Assembly: GCF_046630445.1 (NCBI RefSeq)
Contig: NC_092339.1
Span: 313,843,501-313,907,500, forward strand
Reading direction: 5' to 3'
Length of the DNA: 64,000 bases
From: Rutidosis leptorrhynchoides
Lineage: Eukaryota > Streptophyta > Magnoliopsida > Asterales > Asteraceae
Shown one piece after another: positions 11,333 to 24,345 of this stretch. Each line of letters starts with the position of its first letter. The stretch's first letter is position 1. The position numbers and the translations under genes are program-made. The notes under the pieces are model-generated. The model searched no databases, had not been told where the DNA came from, and saw only the letters and a list, made by a program, of their open reading frames with translations.

Positions 11333-12755
11333 TGTAACGACCCGACTTTTTCGACTTACTTTTGTGCTTTGTGCTTTCACGAAACTGCGTATTTGTGCGT
11401 AATGAGCTATATTATACTCTGAAATCTTACTACATGTGGATTACTTTCGTTTATATGTTAAAACGTGTCTTTAAGTACGTAGGTTACTTAACTTGATCCC
11501 CGAAATCCTTTACGACCGTTAATGTCACTTAACGTTTTGAACGAGCTATGTTTGTATGTACACGTTTAACTTTGCTCATAATCGGAATATTATGACTACG
11601 AGATACTAATTGTTATTTTATAATAACAATTACTTGGGTTTTTGGATGCTTAATTACGCTTAGTAATTTACTGGAACACACTAGTTAGTCTTGTTGGACT
11701 TTCTACCTTATTGGACTTTAGTCCACCCTACTCTAGCTAGTGGACTATTTAATTAGCTCAATTATTAATGACTAGTGACCCAATAATATGTAAGACAAAT
11801 GCCCATTTATTAGAGGGAACATATTAGCATTTTTGCTTACCATTATCCTTAATGTTGCATGAGATCCTAACATAAGCACCAACTTTAGACAACCATTAAC
11901 CAAAAAGCAAAAGTGTGTCCCCCTTGTTCCCCCTCCAAACCGTCGGTCATCACCACCCTAAGGCACCCTCACCCTCTATAAATACTAAGTCATTTTCTCA
12001 CAATTCACACTTGCTCTCATTCACAATTTACACACACTTGTTCATTTATTTTCTCTCCAGTCTTTCTCACTCAAAAATTGTAAGTTTCAAGCTTTATTCT
12101 TCTTCTTTTCTTCTTCTTAAAGTCGACATCATCATCATCATATGAAGATCAAAGCTTTTTAGCTTTTGATCTTGTTACATCTTGTAGATTCAAACTTGGA
12201 TCTGAATCCTTCAAGAACATGGAAGATTCAAGCTTTCTAGCTTTGAATCTTCACTTATTTTGTAGATCTAAATCTTTTTAGCTTATATTCTTTGTATTTT
12301 ATTGTAAAGATTCAAACTTGTGTTTGTAGTCTTCATGTAACTTGAAGATCTAGCTTCATGCTTCAAGGATCTTCAAGAACAATCAAGATTCAAGCTTTGT
12401 AGCTTTGAATCTTCATTACCTTTGTTAAATCTAAGTTTTCTAACTTATGATCTTGTTATTTTGTTATAAAGATCAAAACTTGTGTTTGTGATCTTCATGT
12501 AACTTGAAGATCTAAGCTTTATGTTTCAAGATCTTCAAGAACACCAAAGATTCAAGCTTTCTAGCTTTGTAATCTCATAACTTGTGTGAAAAGTATCCAA
12601 GTTCTCTAGCTTAGGGTTCCATTACTTTGTTTGATCAAGTTTATGTTCATACTTGTTTGATTGAATGAAAGTTTGTAGCTTTTGTTGTAGATATAACTTG
12701 TATTTGTGTTAAGACTAAGAATATGATGTAACCTTGGTTCATCATCCTTCTAAAA
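11333..12755 (+). mobile_element. LTR E (Ty3/gypsy-type), left part
   Basis: Begins with TGTAACGACCCGAC, a start typical of Ty3/gypsy LTRs in this plant group (recollection). A TATA-like CTATAAATAC lies at about 11977. The LTR is interrupted at 12755 by solo LTR D (TSD TAAAA) and continues at 42502, where it is cut again by element C. Its 3' end is beyond the window, so it cannot be told whether E is solo or part of a full element. Confidence 0.6.
12145..12570. repeat. Tandem hairpin units in LTR E, period about 162 bp
   Basis: Near-palindromes occur at 12145-12173 (arms AAGATCAAA and TTTGATCTT), 12222-12252 and 12385-12413 (arms AAGATTCAA and TTGAATCTT), with a decayed one near 12547. The loop side AGCTTT..TAGCTTT is kept. 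The last three are about 162 bases apart. A second hairpin type (CTTGAAGATC with GATCTTCAAG, for example 12503-12539) alternates with them. The arms differ between units in a compensating way. Confidence 0.7.
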
Positions 12756-14779
12756 TGTGACGACCCGAAAATTTTTGACCAAATTTAAACTTAATCTTTG
12801 AATGATTCGGACATGATAAGCAAAGTCTGTAATGTTGAGTCACAAAAATTTTGAACTGTTTCATATATTCGTTTGACTTTCGACCATTTTCAACGATTCA
12901 CGAACAATTATTCGTAAATAGATAACATATATATTTAAATAGGTGTTTATAATTTGAAATATAATTTAGAATATTATATAATATGATTATTAGGATTTAT
13001 ATTGTAAAATAAATAAAAATAAAATGCGATGTAATGAAAACTATATTTAGGGATATATGGATATATATAAATATGTATATAAATATTACTCGTAAGTATA
13101 TGAAGTTATAATAAATCTATTTGTTTAAAAATATATAATATATTTTAGTAATTAAATTTGTTAATTTAAAACTGTTTATATATTGAAAGGGAATATAAAT
13201 GATTTCGAGCTTAATTAGTAAACATCAGTAATACTTGGTTGACATTTCGATAGCGTTCATATAGATTTAATATAAGTTTATGAAGGATTAAAATAAAAGT
13301 TGAACTGTAAATCGATTATGAAGATTTTAGATTTGTTAAAAGTATTTTTACCTTTTTAAGTCTAAATATTAGTACTCCGTACATATAAATCGGAACAGAA
13401 AATAAATAATTTTTAAACCTTTTTGATCAGGTTTCAAACAGGTAATGAGTGAAATAATTAAATATCTGTAATTTAAAAATTTGGGATTTTTAGGAACACT
13501 TTTATACGTTAACTGTTTAGCAATGGACACGATATTGCCATCCGTGATAAACTGTCGTCATATATTGACAATTGGGAGGTTGGTTACTGTATGAGATGCA
13601 CGTTATCCTTTCACATTCACTTGATTTACAATATATTATTATTATTAAATAATTTATATTAAAGTATCTCTAATTCTTCTTTATATACATATTACAGCAC
13701 ATATTGATATATTCATAACACTCATCAACATGTGCTTCAACCACCGGCCAACTTCAACTTCCGGCCACCCTAACAATCCGGCACCACACACCACCCTTAC
13801 CACCTTGATCACAACCATCCGCCATCCATTTAATCCACATAAACCACCATCACCTTCATAATTTTTTTTCCCTCTATATATATATATACAACAACCGTTG
13901 CAATTGTTAATCAAGCATAACCCATCTTCTTCTTCCTCTTGAATGATCACGACCACCATTACCGAAGTCAATCTATCACCAATTAACACCAATCACCACC
14001 ATGAACCGCCACCATTGTCACCATCTTCAACAAACCACAACTAACGCAAAACCACCATCATTATCATCGTGATACTTACCTTTCTGTCCAAAGATCACAA
14101 CACAACCTCCACCTTCATTCTCCTGTAACCACCATCGTTTTCTTTTTCTTTTCTGCAGGTCATCACCGAAAACATACCACCATCCTTCGCCCACTCAAAA
14201 CCCATTCAAACCGTCACTCCCCAATCTCTCTCTCACTGCTTCTATTTCTATTTCTGTTTTCTGATTGAAGCAAGAACACATCACAAGAAGCAGCCTGCGT
14301 AATATATTTATCTTTCTTTCCTCCTCTTTTTGTGCGAACAAAAACCGTGAACCCTCACATACTCAAACCATCTTGTACAACCTACAATTCACTCGATAAT
14401 TGTTGCTACTACTACACTTTGTTTCTCAATTTCAAATTATCATAAAACGTCACCCAATAGTCATCATAGCCGATTGCTTCAACTGTTTTTGTTCTATTTT
14501 CTGTCTTCATAGTTCATCGAACCATCTATTGCTATGGATTGATCAAACAATGCTGCTATCTACTTACCTGTTGTTTCTTCTATTTCGGTTCCTGAACAAC
14601 GACAATAATATGATAATACACGATTAAAACGATGTTGATAATAGCGGGTATGAGGAGAAAATAATACGTGATACTTGATATTGAATATGATGATGAAAGG
14701 TTGCACCTGTATAATCACCTCTGTTCTATCCACGGTTCAAAAAAAAATATATAAGCGTGCGAATTAGTACAAGTTGAAA

Positions 14780-14850
14780 CAAAGTGGTTCAGTGGTTTAA
14801 GGATGTTTGCGTGAGCGTGAGGTCACGGGTTCGAACCCGGGGGCGAGCAG
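14780..14850 (+). repeat. tRNA-derived SINE-like head in solo LTR D
   Basis: GTGGTTCAGTGGTTTAAGG resembles box A, and GGGTTCGAACCCGG is a perfect box B about 40 bases later. No acceptor stem or CCA-adjacent structure is visible, and a (TTA)n tract follows, so this looks like a SINE head or tRNA remnant and not a functional tRNA gene. Confidence 0.55.
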
Positions 14851-14878
14851 TTATTTTTTTAAGCCTTTTAAGGTAGCT

Positions 14879-14898
14879 TTTATTATTATTATTATTAC

Positions 14899-14959
<61 letters not shown>

Positions 14960-14985
14960 GTTATTATTGTTATTATTATCATTAA
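14879..14985. repeat. (TTA)n microsatellite
   Basis: A long TTA/ATT run, with further interrupted ATT-type repeats to about 15210. It makes spurious poly-Ile and poly-Asn open frames on the two strands. Confidence 0.9.
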
Positions 14986-16984
14986 TATAATATAATTTAT
15001 ATTATTATCATTATTAACATTAATATAAGTATTATTATTAATATCATTATTATTATCATTATTAGAAAAATCATAATTTTTATAGTTATTATAATAATTA
15101 TTATTATTACTATTATTAATATCATTTTTATCAGAATTTATAAAATTATCATTTAAGATTATTATTAGTATCAATATTATTATTATTATCATTATTACTT
15201 TCGTATTAATAAAATTATTATAACAAATATATATTTTCTATATAAGAATATATTTATTACAAACTACCATGTTTTAATATATTAACTAATATATTATAAT
15301 TATAGCATTAATTAAATTATATATCATATATATAATATAACCTATTATAAGTATTAATATAATTACATATAAGTATATTAATCATAATACATTATAAAAA
15401 TTTATAAACTTAGTTGATTAATATTATGTATTAATATATATATATATATACAAATAATATAGGTTCGTGAATCTGAGGCCAACCCTGCATTGTTCAGTAT
15501 TATCGTAATATGTATTTTTACTACAAAATACATTAGGTGAGTTCATTTGATTCCCTTTTACTCTTTACATTTTTGGGACTGAGAATACATGCGCTACTTT
15601 TACAACTGCTTTATTAAATGCTTTTGAAATACATTTTGAACTGCGAATACGTGAAATGCTTTTATAAATGTTTGACGAGATAGACACAAGAAAAACATTC
15701 CTCGAATGAATTATGTGGACGTGATAATTGCCACCATTGAATTATGTGGATGTGATATTTGCCACACTTGATATGAATATTTTTTCCCTGATTATTATTG
15801 CTTGGTAACCTAAGAATTAGGGAACATCACTAATTTTGAGAATTAGTGCACGCCTAATTGACGCGAATCTTAAAGGTAGCTACCGGGTTTAACACCCCCA
15901 CCCAGAATGTTCACTAGACGGAAGGGCTAGTGGGCGTGGTGTTTAGTAATTCGAAGTTTATATGATTATTATACAGACGAGATGTTCTGTTTTGGGGATA
16001 TTATTATGCGCATTATATGTTAAGGTCGGTTACCAAGTCAAGCTATGAAAGCTATGAAAGCAATGAAAAGTGAATGTTATGTATCGAGAGAATGATTTTA
16101 TACACAGGTTATGTGTATGTTATTTTTGTGCACGAGATATGTGTACGGTTACTGAGATTTATGAAAAATGATTTCGTACACGAGAAAGATGTACTGTATT
16201 TAAAAGATATATCATGTACATTATAGGTGGGTATAGAATTCGGGCCCATTTGTACCATGCAGCATTTAAATCTTGTAGTTTATCAAAATGATGAATTTTA
16301 TTGTTTTATGAAAAGCCTATGAACTCACCAACCTTTTGGTTGACACTTGAAAGCATGTTTATTCTCAGGTATGAAAGAAATCTTCCGCTGTGCATTAGCT
16401 CATATTAGAGACATTACTTGGAGTCATTCATGACATATTTCAAAATACTTTGCATTCGAGTCGTCGAGTTCATCAAGATTATTATTAAGACAATTATAGA
16501 TGGATATATTATGAAAGGGTATGCATGCCGTCAACTTTTGATGTAATGAAAGTTTGTCTTTTAAAAACGAATGCAATGTTTGTAAAATGTACCATATAGA
16601 GGTCAAGTACCTCGCGATGTAACCAACTGATAATGCTAAAAACGAACATATATTTTATAGCATTATTCCTCAAAAAAGACAAGCTTTTAGTTGCAATTGT
16701 TCTATTTACAAGTGATATTCGTTTAAATAATAAAAGGTGAAGACAAAAGACAGATTCGACGAATTGAAGACGCAAACGACCAAAAAGCTCAAAAGTACAA
16801 AAGACAATCAAAGAGGTTCCAATTATTGATAAGAAACGTCTCGAAATTACAAGAGTACAAGATTCAAAACGCAAAGTACAAGATATTAAATTGTACGCAA
16901 GGACGTTCGAAAATCCGGAACCGGGACCAGAGTCAACTCTCAACGCTCGACGCAACGGACTAAAAATTACAAGTCAACTATGCA

Positions 16985-17195
16985 CATAAATATAATATAA
17001 TATTTAAATAATTCTTATAATTATTTATATATTATATAAATAATATTTATATAATATTTATATATTATATAAATAATAAATATAATATAATAATATTTAT
17101 ATATTATATAAATAATAATATTTATATATTATATAAATAATAAATATTATTTAAATAATATAATATAATATTTATATATTATATAAATAATAAAA
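16985..17195. repeat. AT-rich palindromic expansion in the 5' LTR of A
   Basis: About four copies of a TATTTATATATTATATAAAT-type unit, each nearly self-complementary. The 3' LTR has a single copy at the same place (about 40805-40855). The expansion therefore arose after insertion, or by template switching at the last reverse transcription. Confidence 0.75.
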
Positions 17196-17242
17196 ATCCG
17201 TCGGCAAAAAAGACTCCAAATGGAGTGAGCTGTATTTACAAA

Positions 17243-17291
17243 CTCCGCGACTCGCGGAGTTTGAAGGCAAAAAGGGCCGCGAGTCGCAGAG
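17243..17291. promoter_or_regulatory. Paired odd palindromes, 5' LTR of A
   Basis: CTCCGCGACTCGCGGAG (17243-17259) is palindromic around a single central C. The partner (17275-17291, GCCGCGAGTCGCAGAG region) has a central G, so each is also the reverse complement of the other. Centres are 32 bp apart and the second centre lies 29 bp before the TATA box. One CpG-type change (GCGG to GCAG) is seen in the second copy. Confidence 0.85.
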
Positions 17292-17311
17292 CCCCAAATT
17301 CTGAAACTCCC

Positions 17312-17319
17312 TATAAAAG
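17312..17319 (+). promoter_or_regulatory. TATA box, 5' LTR of A
   Basis: TATAAAAG, 20 bases behind the second palindrome. The matching site in the 3' LTR is 40975-40982. It is the likely core promoter of the genomic RNA. Confidence 0.7.
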
Positions 17320-18775
17320 CAAACGAATTCTGATCGCAAAAATAAACATATATATCCATCCTCTCTATATCTATACGTAAATATTTATATTTATATTTTA
17401 ATTTTAATTTTAATTTTAATTTTAATCCTAATAATAAGGGTATGTTAGCGAATATTGTAAGGGTGTAAGTCGAAATTCTGTCCGTGTAACGCTACGCTAT
17501 TTTTAATCATTGTAAGTTATGTTCAACCTTTTTAATTTAATGTCTCGTAGCTAAGTTATTATTATGCTTATTTAATCCGAAGTAATCATGATGTTGGGCT
17601 AATTACTAAAATTGGGTAATTGGGCTTTGTACCATAATTGGGGTTTGGACAAAAGAACGACACTTGTGGAAATTAGACTATGGGCTATTAATGGGCTTTA
17701 TATTTGTTTAACTAAATGATAGTTTGTTAATGTTAATATAAAGATTTACAATTGGGCGTCCCTATAAATTACCATATACACTCAATCGGACACGATGGGC
17801 GGGGTATTTATATGTACGAATAATCGTTCATTTAACCGGACACGGGAATGGATTAATAGTCACTAGAATAATTAAAACAGGGGTGAAATTATGTACAAGG
17901 ACACTTGGTATAATTGATAACAAAATATTAAAACCTTGAGTTACATTCAGTCGACATCCTGGTGTAATTATTAAACAAAGTATTAAAATCTTGTTATAGT
18001 TTAAGTCCCCAATTAGTTGGAATATTTAACTTCGGGTATAAGGATAATTTGACGAGGATACTCACACTTTATATTTATGACTGATGGACTGTTATGGACA
18101 AAAACCAGACGGACATATTAAATAATCCAGGACAAAGGACAATTAACCCATGGGCATAAAACTAAAATCAACACGTCAAACATCATGATTACGGAAGTTT
18201 AAATAAGCATAATTCTTTTATTTCATATTTAATTTCCTTTATTTTATATTTAATTGCACTTCTAATTATCGCATTTTTATTGTTATTGTATTTAATTGCA
18301 CTTTTAATTATCGTACTTTTTAATTATCGCAAGTTTATTTTATCGCATTTTTATTAATCGAAATTTCATTATCGTTATTTACTTTACGCTTTAAATTAAG
18401 TCTTGTATTTATTATTTTACATTTGGTTTTAACTGCGACTAAAGTTTTAAAATTGACAAACCGGTCATTAAACGGTAAAAACCCCCCTTTTATAATAATA
18501 ATATTACTTATATATATATATTTGTATTTTTACAAAAGTAAACTAATATAGCGTTAAGCTTTGTTTAAAGATTTTTCCTGTGGAACGAACCGGACTTACT
18601 AAAAACTACACTACTGTACGATTAGGTACACTGCCTATAAGTGTTGTAGCAAGGTTTAAGTATATCCATTCTCTAAATAAATAAATATCTTGTGTAAAAT
18701 TGTATCGTATTTAATAGTATTTTCTGCTAAAATTTAATAGTATTATATACACTCCGCTACCACATCAAGTATTTT

Positions 18776-18793
18776 TGGCGCCGCTGCCGGGGA
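18776..18793 (+). promoter_or_regulatory. Primer-binding site of A (tRNA-Asp type)
   Basis: TGGCGCCGCTGCCGGGGA, eight bases after the LTR end. It is complementary to the 3' end of plant tRNA-Asp except for one position, as is usual in Athila-type elements. Confidence 0.8.
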
Positions 18794-19222
18794 ATCTTAA
18801 ACGCCGAAAGCGCAACGCTAAATATAATAAAAAAAAGATTTTTATTTTTAGTTTACTTTTATTAAAATTCGTTTTTATAAAAATACGTTTTAAATATTCG
18901 AAAATATAAAAAGAAAAACATAAACATAAGTATTTTTAAGATTTTGTTAAATATTTAAGTTTTATAAAGTTTCTTTATTTTTATTTAAGTATTTTGTTTT
19001 TATTTAAAAAAAAACCGAAAAAAATAAAATAAAATACATATATAAATATAGTTTTACGATTTTTATTTATAAAATTATAAAGTAGTTCTATTTTTATTTT
19101 AGTTTTTAAATATAAGTTTTTATTATATAAATATTTAGATTTTAAAACAGAAAAATATAAAACAGAAAATATAAAAAAAAAACGCGTCAAATTTAAAACT
19201 GTACCAGAGTTGAATTTTAGAA

Positions 19223-19270
19223 CCCCGCGACTCGCGGAGTTTGCTGCTTGGAATACCGCAACTCGCGGAG
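19223..19270. promoter_or_regulatory. Paired odd palindromes, leader of A
   Basis: CCCCGCGACTCGCGGAG (19223-19239) and a partner ACCGCAACTCGCGGAG (19255-19270), centres 31 bp apart. The spacer starts TTTG like the other A copies. The second copy has a G-to-A change in the core. Confidence 0.8.
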
Positions 19271-20030
19271 CCACTCTGACACCGACAGAAACCCTAATCT
19301 GCATTTAATTAGGAGTAATTAATTATTATTATTATTTTAACCCTAATTAGTTTAATTATTATTATAATTTAGTTTAAGTTTTAATTTAATTAGTATAATT
19401 AATTATAATTAGTTTTAATATATATAAAAATTAATGCTTTTATAAAATAATATAAAAATAATATTTTTATGAAAATTGTACTTTTTACAACTTTTTGTAT
19501 ATTTTTATATTTTGTCCCTTTTTAATCGTTTTAGCGTAATATTTGTATTTTTAGCTCATATTTAGTTTTAAACTTAGTTTTTGTCATAGTTATTTTTACT
19601 TCTAGATTTTTATGCTTTGCCGTAGAATTCCTTAAGTGCTTTTTCTTTAGACTAAGATTTAGGTGCTTTAGAATTTTGCGACGCCTTTTTAAGTTTTAGT
19701 TTCTTTTTAAGTTATTTCCATTTGGGATATAGTTTTTCCTGTAAGCTTTAATATTTTTAGACGACTTTTACCTATGTATCAATTATCATTCCAATTAGTA
19801 ATCTCAATTTGCGATTATAATTTTAAGTTAGTTGTAGTAATAAGGTTAGGTTAGTCAAGTGTTTTTAAGTTTTATAAGTTTCTTTTATTTTTCCGTCACC
19901 TTTTATTTTTCAACCATTTTTCTTTTTCGACGAACTCTTTTTCTTTCTTATTTCTCGTTATTCTAGTTTTAGGACATAGATTTTTATTCTACTTCTTATC
20001 TAAATTTCTTAAAATTACGAAAATTTATTT

Positions 20031-20290
20031 TAAGTGGTTAAATTGATAGACATCAAAATTTTCTGGTTCGTAGTAATAGTTGGATTTGTACGTGGACCGG
20101 GTTATTGGAGCCAAACAGTCCTCAATTATATTGAGACCAAACGAATCCTGCCCCTCTGCTGCATCTTTTGGCTATTCGAAACGTGGGCAAAATCAGAAAA
20201 GTCTATTGATTGGATAACTTATTATAATTTTTCTTTCCTTTTAAAAACTAATAGGATATTCAGTGAATGCACCGAGCAAGACGTTCACCA
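20031..20290 (+). other. Ultra-conserved leader block of A with 93-codon non-ATG frame
   Basis: About 260 bases directly before and overlapping the gag start are almost identical in A and B (one difference seen up to the gag ATG, TTGATAG versus TTAATAG, which is silent in the open frame). Flanking leader sequence differs much more. An open frame from GTG at 20034 to 20315 encodes the same 93 residues in both elements (for example FVRGPGYWSQTVLNYIETKR) and overlaps gag by 49 bases in another frame. It has no ATG. It may be a structured RNA such as a packaging or translation signal, or a non-AUG ORF. Confidence 0.6.
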
Positions 20291-23200
20291 CCTTTTGTAC
20301 GTTCACCACCTGTAACTAGATCAAGACATTTAGTAAATATTACTGCCGTTGATTTTTCTTTAGAATCGTCATCCAGTCGACCAAGTACTCCAGTTCAAAT
20401 TTCCGATAATCCATTTTTTGAACCCGACCTCACAATTGAGAATCCGGAGAATATTCAGGAACGATTCGTAGATCCTGAATCATTAAATTTCCCTCCGGAA
20501 CCACCAATCATTCAAACAGAGATTGTTGAGGAACGAACCATTAAATCAGAATCCTCTACTGATTCCGATTCAACAAATTCAATTATGGAGAATCTAGAAC
20601 CTTTAAGTATGGAAGACCGAATGAGAGCTAAACGCACTGGCCAAGGTCACACAATTATTCATCCAGACATTAATGCGCCAGATTATGAAATCAAAGGACA
20701 AATTCTACACATGGTGACTAATCAATGCCAATTTAGTGGTGCGCCGAAGGAAGATCCAAATGAACATCTACGTACCTTTAATAGGATCTGCACACTATTT
20801 AAAATCCGAGAAGTGGAGGATGAACAGATATATCTCATGTTATTTCCCTGGACTTTAAAGGGAGAAGCCAAAGATTGGTTGGAATCGTTACCTGAAGGGG
20901 CGATTGATACATGGGACGTTTTAGTTGAAAAATTTCTTAAACAATTCTTTCCGGCATCTAAAGCCGTGAGACTTCAAGCATAAATTGTTACGTTTACACA
21001 GAAGCCGAATGAAACTCTATATGAGGCGTGGACTAGATTTGGAAAGTTGTTAAGAGGATGTCCGCAACATGGTTTAGACACCTGTCAAATAGTACAAATA
21101 TTCTACCAAGGATGCAACATCACTACAAGGAAAGACATAGATATAGCAGCTGGTGGTTTTATTATGAAGAAAACCGAAACTGATGCTTACAAAATTATTG
21201 ATAACACTGCTTCCCACTCACATGAGTGGCACCAAGAAAAAGATATCGTTAGATCATCTAAAGCAGCTAGAGCCGATTCTAGCCATGACTTAGATTCCAT
21301 TTCCGCAAAGATAGATGCTGTCGAGAGACGAATGGAAAAGATGACTAAAGATATTCACTCAATACGAATTAGTTGTGAGCAGTGTGGAGGACCACATTTG
21401 ACAAAAGATTGTCTCAGTATTGAATTAACAATGGAACAAAGAGAGAATATTTCATACATAAACCAAAGGCCTGGAAATAATTATCAACCGCCAAGACCTA
21501 TTTACAATCAAAACCAGAATTATAACCGAAATATTCCATACAACAACCAACAAGGTCCTAGCAATCAACAAGTATCCAATAATACTTACAATCAGCAAAG
21601 ACCTAATTTTCAAAACAAACCACCACAACAAACCGATGATAAAAAGCCGAATTTAGAAGATATGATGACGAAGCTAGTTGAAACTCAAACGCAGTTTTTC
21701 ACATCTCAGAAACAAACTAATGAACAAAATGCTCAAGCATTTAGAAATCAACAAGCTTCTATTCAAAATCTGGAACAAGAAGTAAGTAACCTAGCAAGGT
21801 TAATAGGTGAAAGAAAACCGGGAAGTCTACCTAGTGATACAAATGCTAACCCCCGGAATAAAACAGCTAAAGCCGTTACCACAAGAAGTGGTACAACGCT
21901 TAAACCACCTGAAATACCTGTAACTTCTGATGAAGCTATTCCTACTCCACAAGAACCACAACCTGATCAAGATAAGGAAAAAGAACCGGTAGTTGAAAAG
22001 GTTAATGAAGATAACACAGCTAAGGATAAACCTTATGTTAAACTATACCAACCACCACTTCCTTACCCGAGTAAAATGAAGAAAGAGAAACTTGAAGCCG
22101 AGCAATCCAAATTCTTGGATATGTTTAAACAGATAAATGTAAATCTTCCTTTCATTGATGTGATTTCAGGAATGCCTAGATATGCTAAATTCTTGAAAGA
22201 TCTAATCTCAAATAGAAAGAAAATGGAAGAACTCTCGGCTGTTACCATGAATGCTAATTGTTCAGCAGTGCTGTTGAATAAGATACCAGAAAAACTATCT
22301 GATCCAGGAAGTTTCACAATTCCATGTTTTCTGGGTAGTCTTAGTTCAATAGAAGCATTGGCAGACTTAGGTGCTAGTATAAATCTAATGCCATATTCAC
22401 TATACGCTAAACTAGACCTTAGAGAATTGAAACCAACCAGAATAAGCATACAACTAGCCGATAGATCAATAAAATATCCTAGAGGGATAATGGAGAACAT
22501 GCTAGTTAAAGTTAGTACTTTAGTATTTCCAGTAGATTTTGTTGTTTTGGACATGGAAGAAGATTCTCAAGTTCCTCTCATATTAGGAAGACCATTCTTA
22601 AACACGGCTAAAGCAATGATAGACGTGTTCGGTAAGAAATTGACCCTAAGTATAGAGGATGAGAGTGTTACCTTTTCAGTTGATAGAGCAACGCAACAAC
22701 CACAATCTGCAGATGATACATGTTATTATATTCAAACTATAGATGCACATGTAGAATTATTAGAAGAATTTCCAGAATTACAAGGAACAGGAGAATGTTC
22801 TTTAGGAGAAGGTAATGAACCAATTGATGAAGCTGAAATGTTAGCTACACTTATAGCTAATGGATATGAACCAACAACAGAAGAAATTCAAATGCTAAAA
22901 GAAGAAGACAGATATCGATACAAATCATCGATAGAAGAACCTCCGAAATTAGAGTTAAAGCCACTTCCAACCCATTTGGAATACGCTTATTTACATGGTG
23001 AATCTGAATTACCTGTAATAATATCGTCTTCTCTTACTGAAAATGAGAAATCACAACTCATTTCTGTGTTGAAAGCCCATAAACCAGCCATTGCATGGAA
23101 GATTCATGATATTAAAGGAATAAGTCCTTCGTATTGCACACATAAAATCCTTATGGAAGAAGGTCATAAAACGTATGTGCAACGCCAACGAAGACTAAAT

Positions 23201-23571
23201 CCTAATATGCAAGATGTAGTTAAGAAAGAGATTATTAAACTGCTAGATGCAGGTTTAATTTATCCAATTTCTGATAGTCCATGGGTAAGCCCAGTTCAAT
23301 GCGTGCCTAAGAAGGGTGGCATGACTGTCATTACAAATGAGAAAAATTTGCTTATTCCTACTAGGACTGTAACAGGATGGCGTGTGTGTATTGATTATAG
23401 AAAATTAAATGACGCCACCAAAAAAGATCACTTTCCCTTACCTTTCATAGATCAAATGTTGGAAAGATTAGTCGGAAATAGTTACTATTGTTTTCTAGAT
23501 GGATTTTCCGGATATTTTCAAATTCCAATAGCACCCGAAGATCAAGAGAAAACCACATTCACGTGCCCTTA
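20267..23571 (+). pseudogene. gag-pol: gag-pol of A, 5' part (stop at 20981, cut by F)
   Basis: Athila-type polyprotein, 5' part. The ATG at 20267 matches the start in element B. The gag domain includes [20 protein letters not shown] and [21 protein letters not shown]-to-TAA nonsense change at 20981-20983 (present as GAA in B) ends gag early. Downstream in the same frame come a knuckle-like [13 protein letters not shown], an Asn/Gln-rich linker, the protease ([20 protein letters not shown]) and the first half of reverse transcriptase ([21 protein letters not shown]). Reading then runs into element F at 23572. One protease feature is DLGA in place of the usual DTGA or DSGA, as in other plant Athila/Tat elements. 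The remaining pol resumes at 32305. Confidence 0.9.
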
Positions 23572-24345
23572 TGAAACAACCCAACCCGTATTAAAACCGG
23601 CCCATAAAATTTTTTCCTTTTAATACGCGTTAAATAATACTTTAGGTCCCGTTACACATATTCCAAAACGTATTTGTTATCAAAGTAAGTTCATCGAACT
23701 TAAAACATACATTAATGATTTAAACTCCTTAATACAATGGTTCATTAATTAAATAGTAAACCGGTTATAATCATTATGACCCGACTAGTTACGTTTACAC
23801 AAAACCGAGCATGGTGATTTGGGACTACGCTACCCAAATCCTAATCGAGTCCAAAAGCAAGATCTTCTAAAGCAACCTAGCCGAGATCTCTAATTCCCAA
23901 GCTTACCCGAGCCGCCAAGCATGCGAACCTATAAAAATATCAACAACGAGAGGGTAAGCTAACGCTTAGTGAGTGAGAATATACTACATACATATATATG
24001 CATAAAATGGACACGCCACAAAATAGCAAATACCGCATACCGGAGCATCCAAACATAAAGGCAAGCTAGTCTAAGCATACCGTAAGATCACTAAGCAATG
24101 AGCTAAAGATACATCAACAAAATATAAGTTTTCCAACAACGATGTGAACAATGCCAATAAGCTACACCCGGAGGGTTAGCTACAACACGACAATACAACA
24201 TTATATGTATACAATATATATGTATATATATGTATATATCTCTCGAATAACATAATTTGCTTACGCTTACAACACAATAACCATGGTTAACCAATCGTAC
24301 AAGGGAACGATACTCGTAAGAGACCGTCGGAGTTCGTAACATCCA

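Larger units (their letters stand above)
12756..16627 (+). mobile_element. Solo LTR D, 5' part (3.9-kb LTR)
   Basis: Starts TGTGACGACCCGAAAA and ends, after the A insertion, with GGGTCATCACA at 42496. A TAAAA target-site duplication flanks the whole at 12751-12755 and 42497-42501, with no internal region between, so it is a solo LTR left by LTR-LTR recombination. At about 3.9 kb it is long for an LTR. The excess includes an AT-rich stretch, a tRNA-like insertion and a TTA microsatellite. Ty3/gypsy, probably chromovirus-type, from the wording of the ends (inference). Confidence 0.75.
16628..18767 (+). repeat. 5' LTR of element A
   Basis: Starts TGATAATGC, ends CACATCA, 2140 bp. It is about 148 bp longer than the 3' LTR because of the AT-rich expansion at 16985-17195. 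It contains the paired palindromes at 17243-17291 and a TATA box at 17312. Confidence 0.9.

Noticed and set aside
14780..14850. Functional tRNA gene
   Set aside because: Box B is perfect, but no cloverleaf with a paired acceptor stem could be drawn.
14807..15192. Poly-Ile and poly-Asn open frames
   Set aside because: They are translations of the TTA microsatellite on the two strands.
22063..22554. 163-codon minus-strand frame
   Set aside because: Antisense shadow of gag-pol of A; the equivalent shadow exists in B at 48854-49396.
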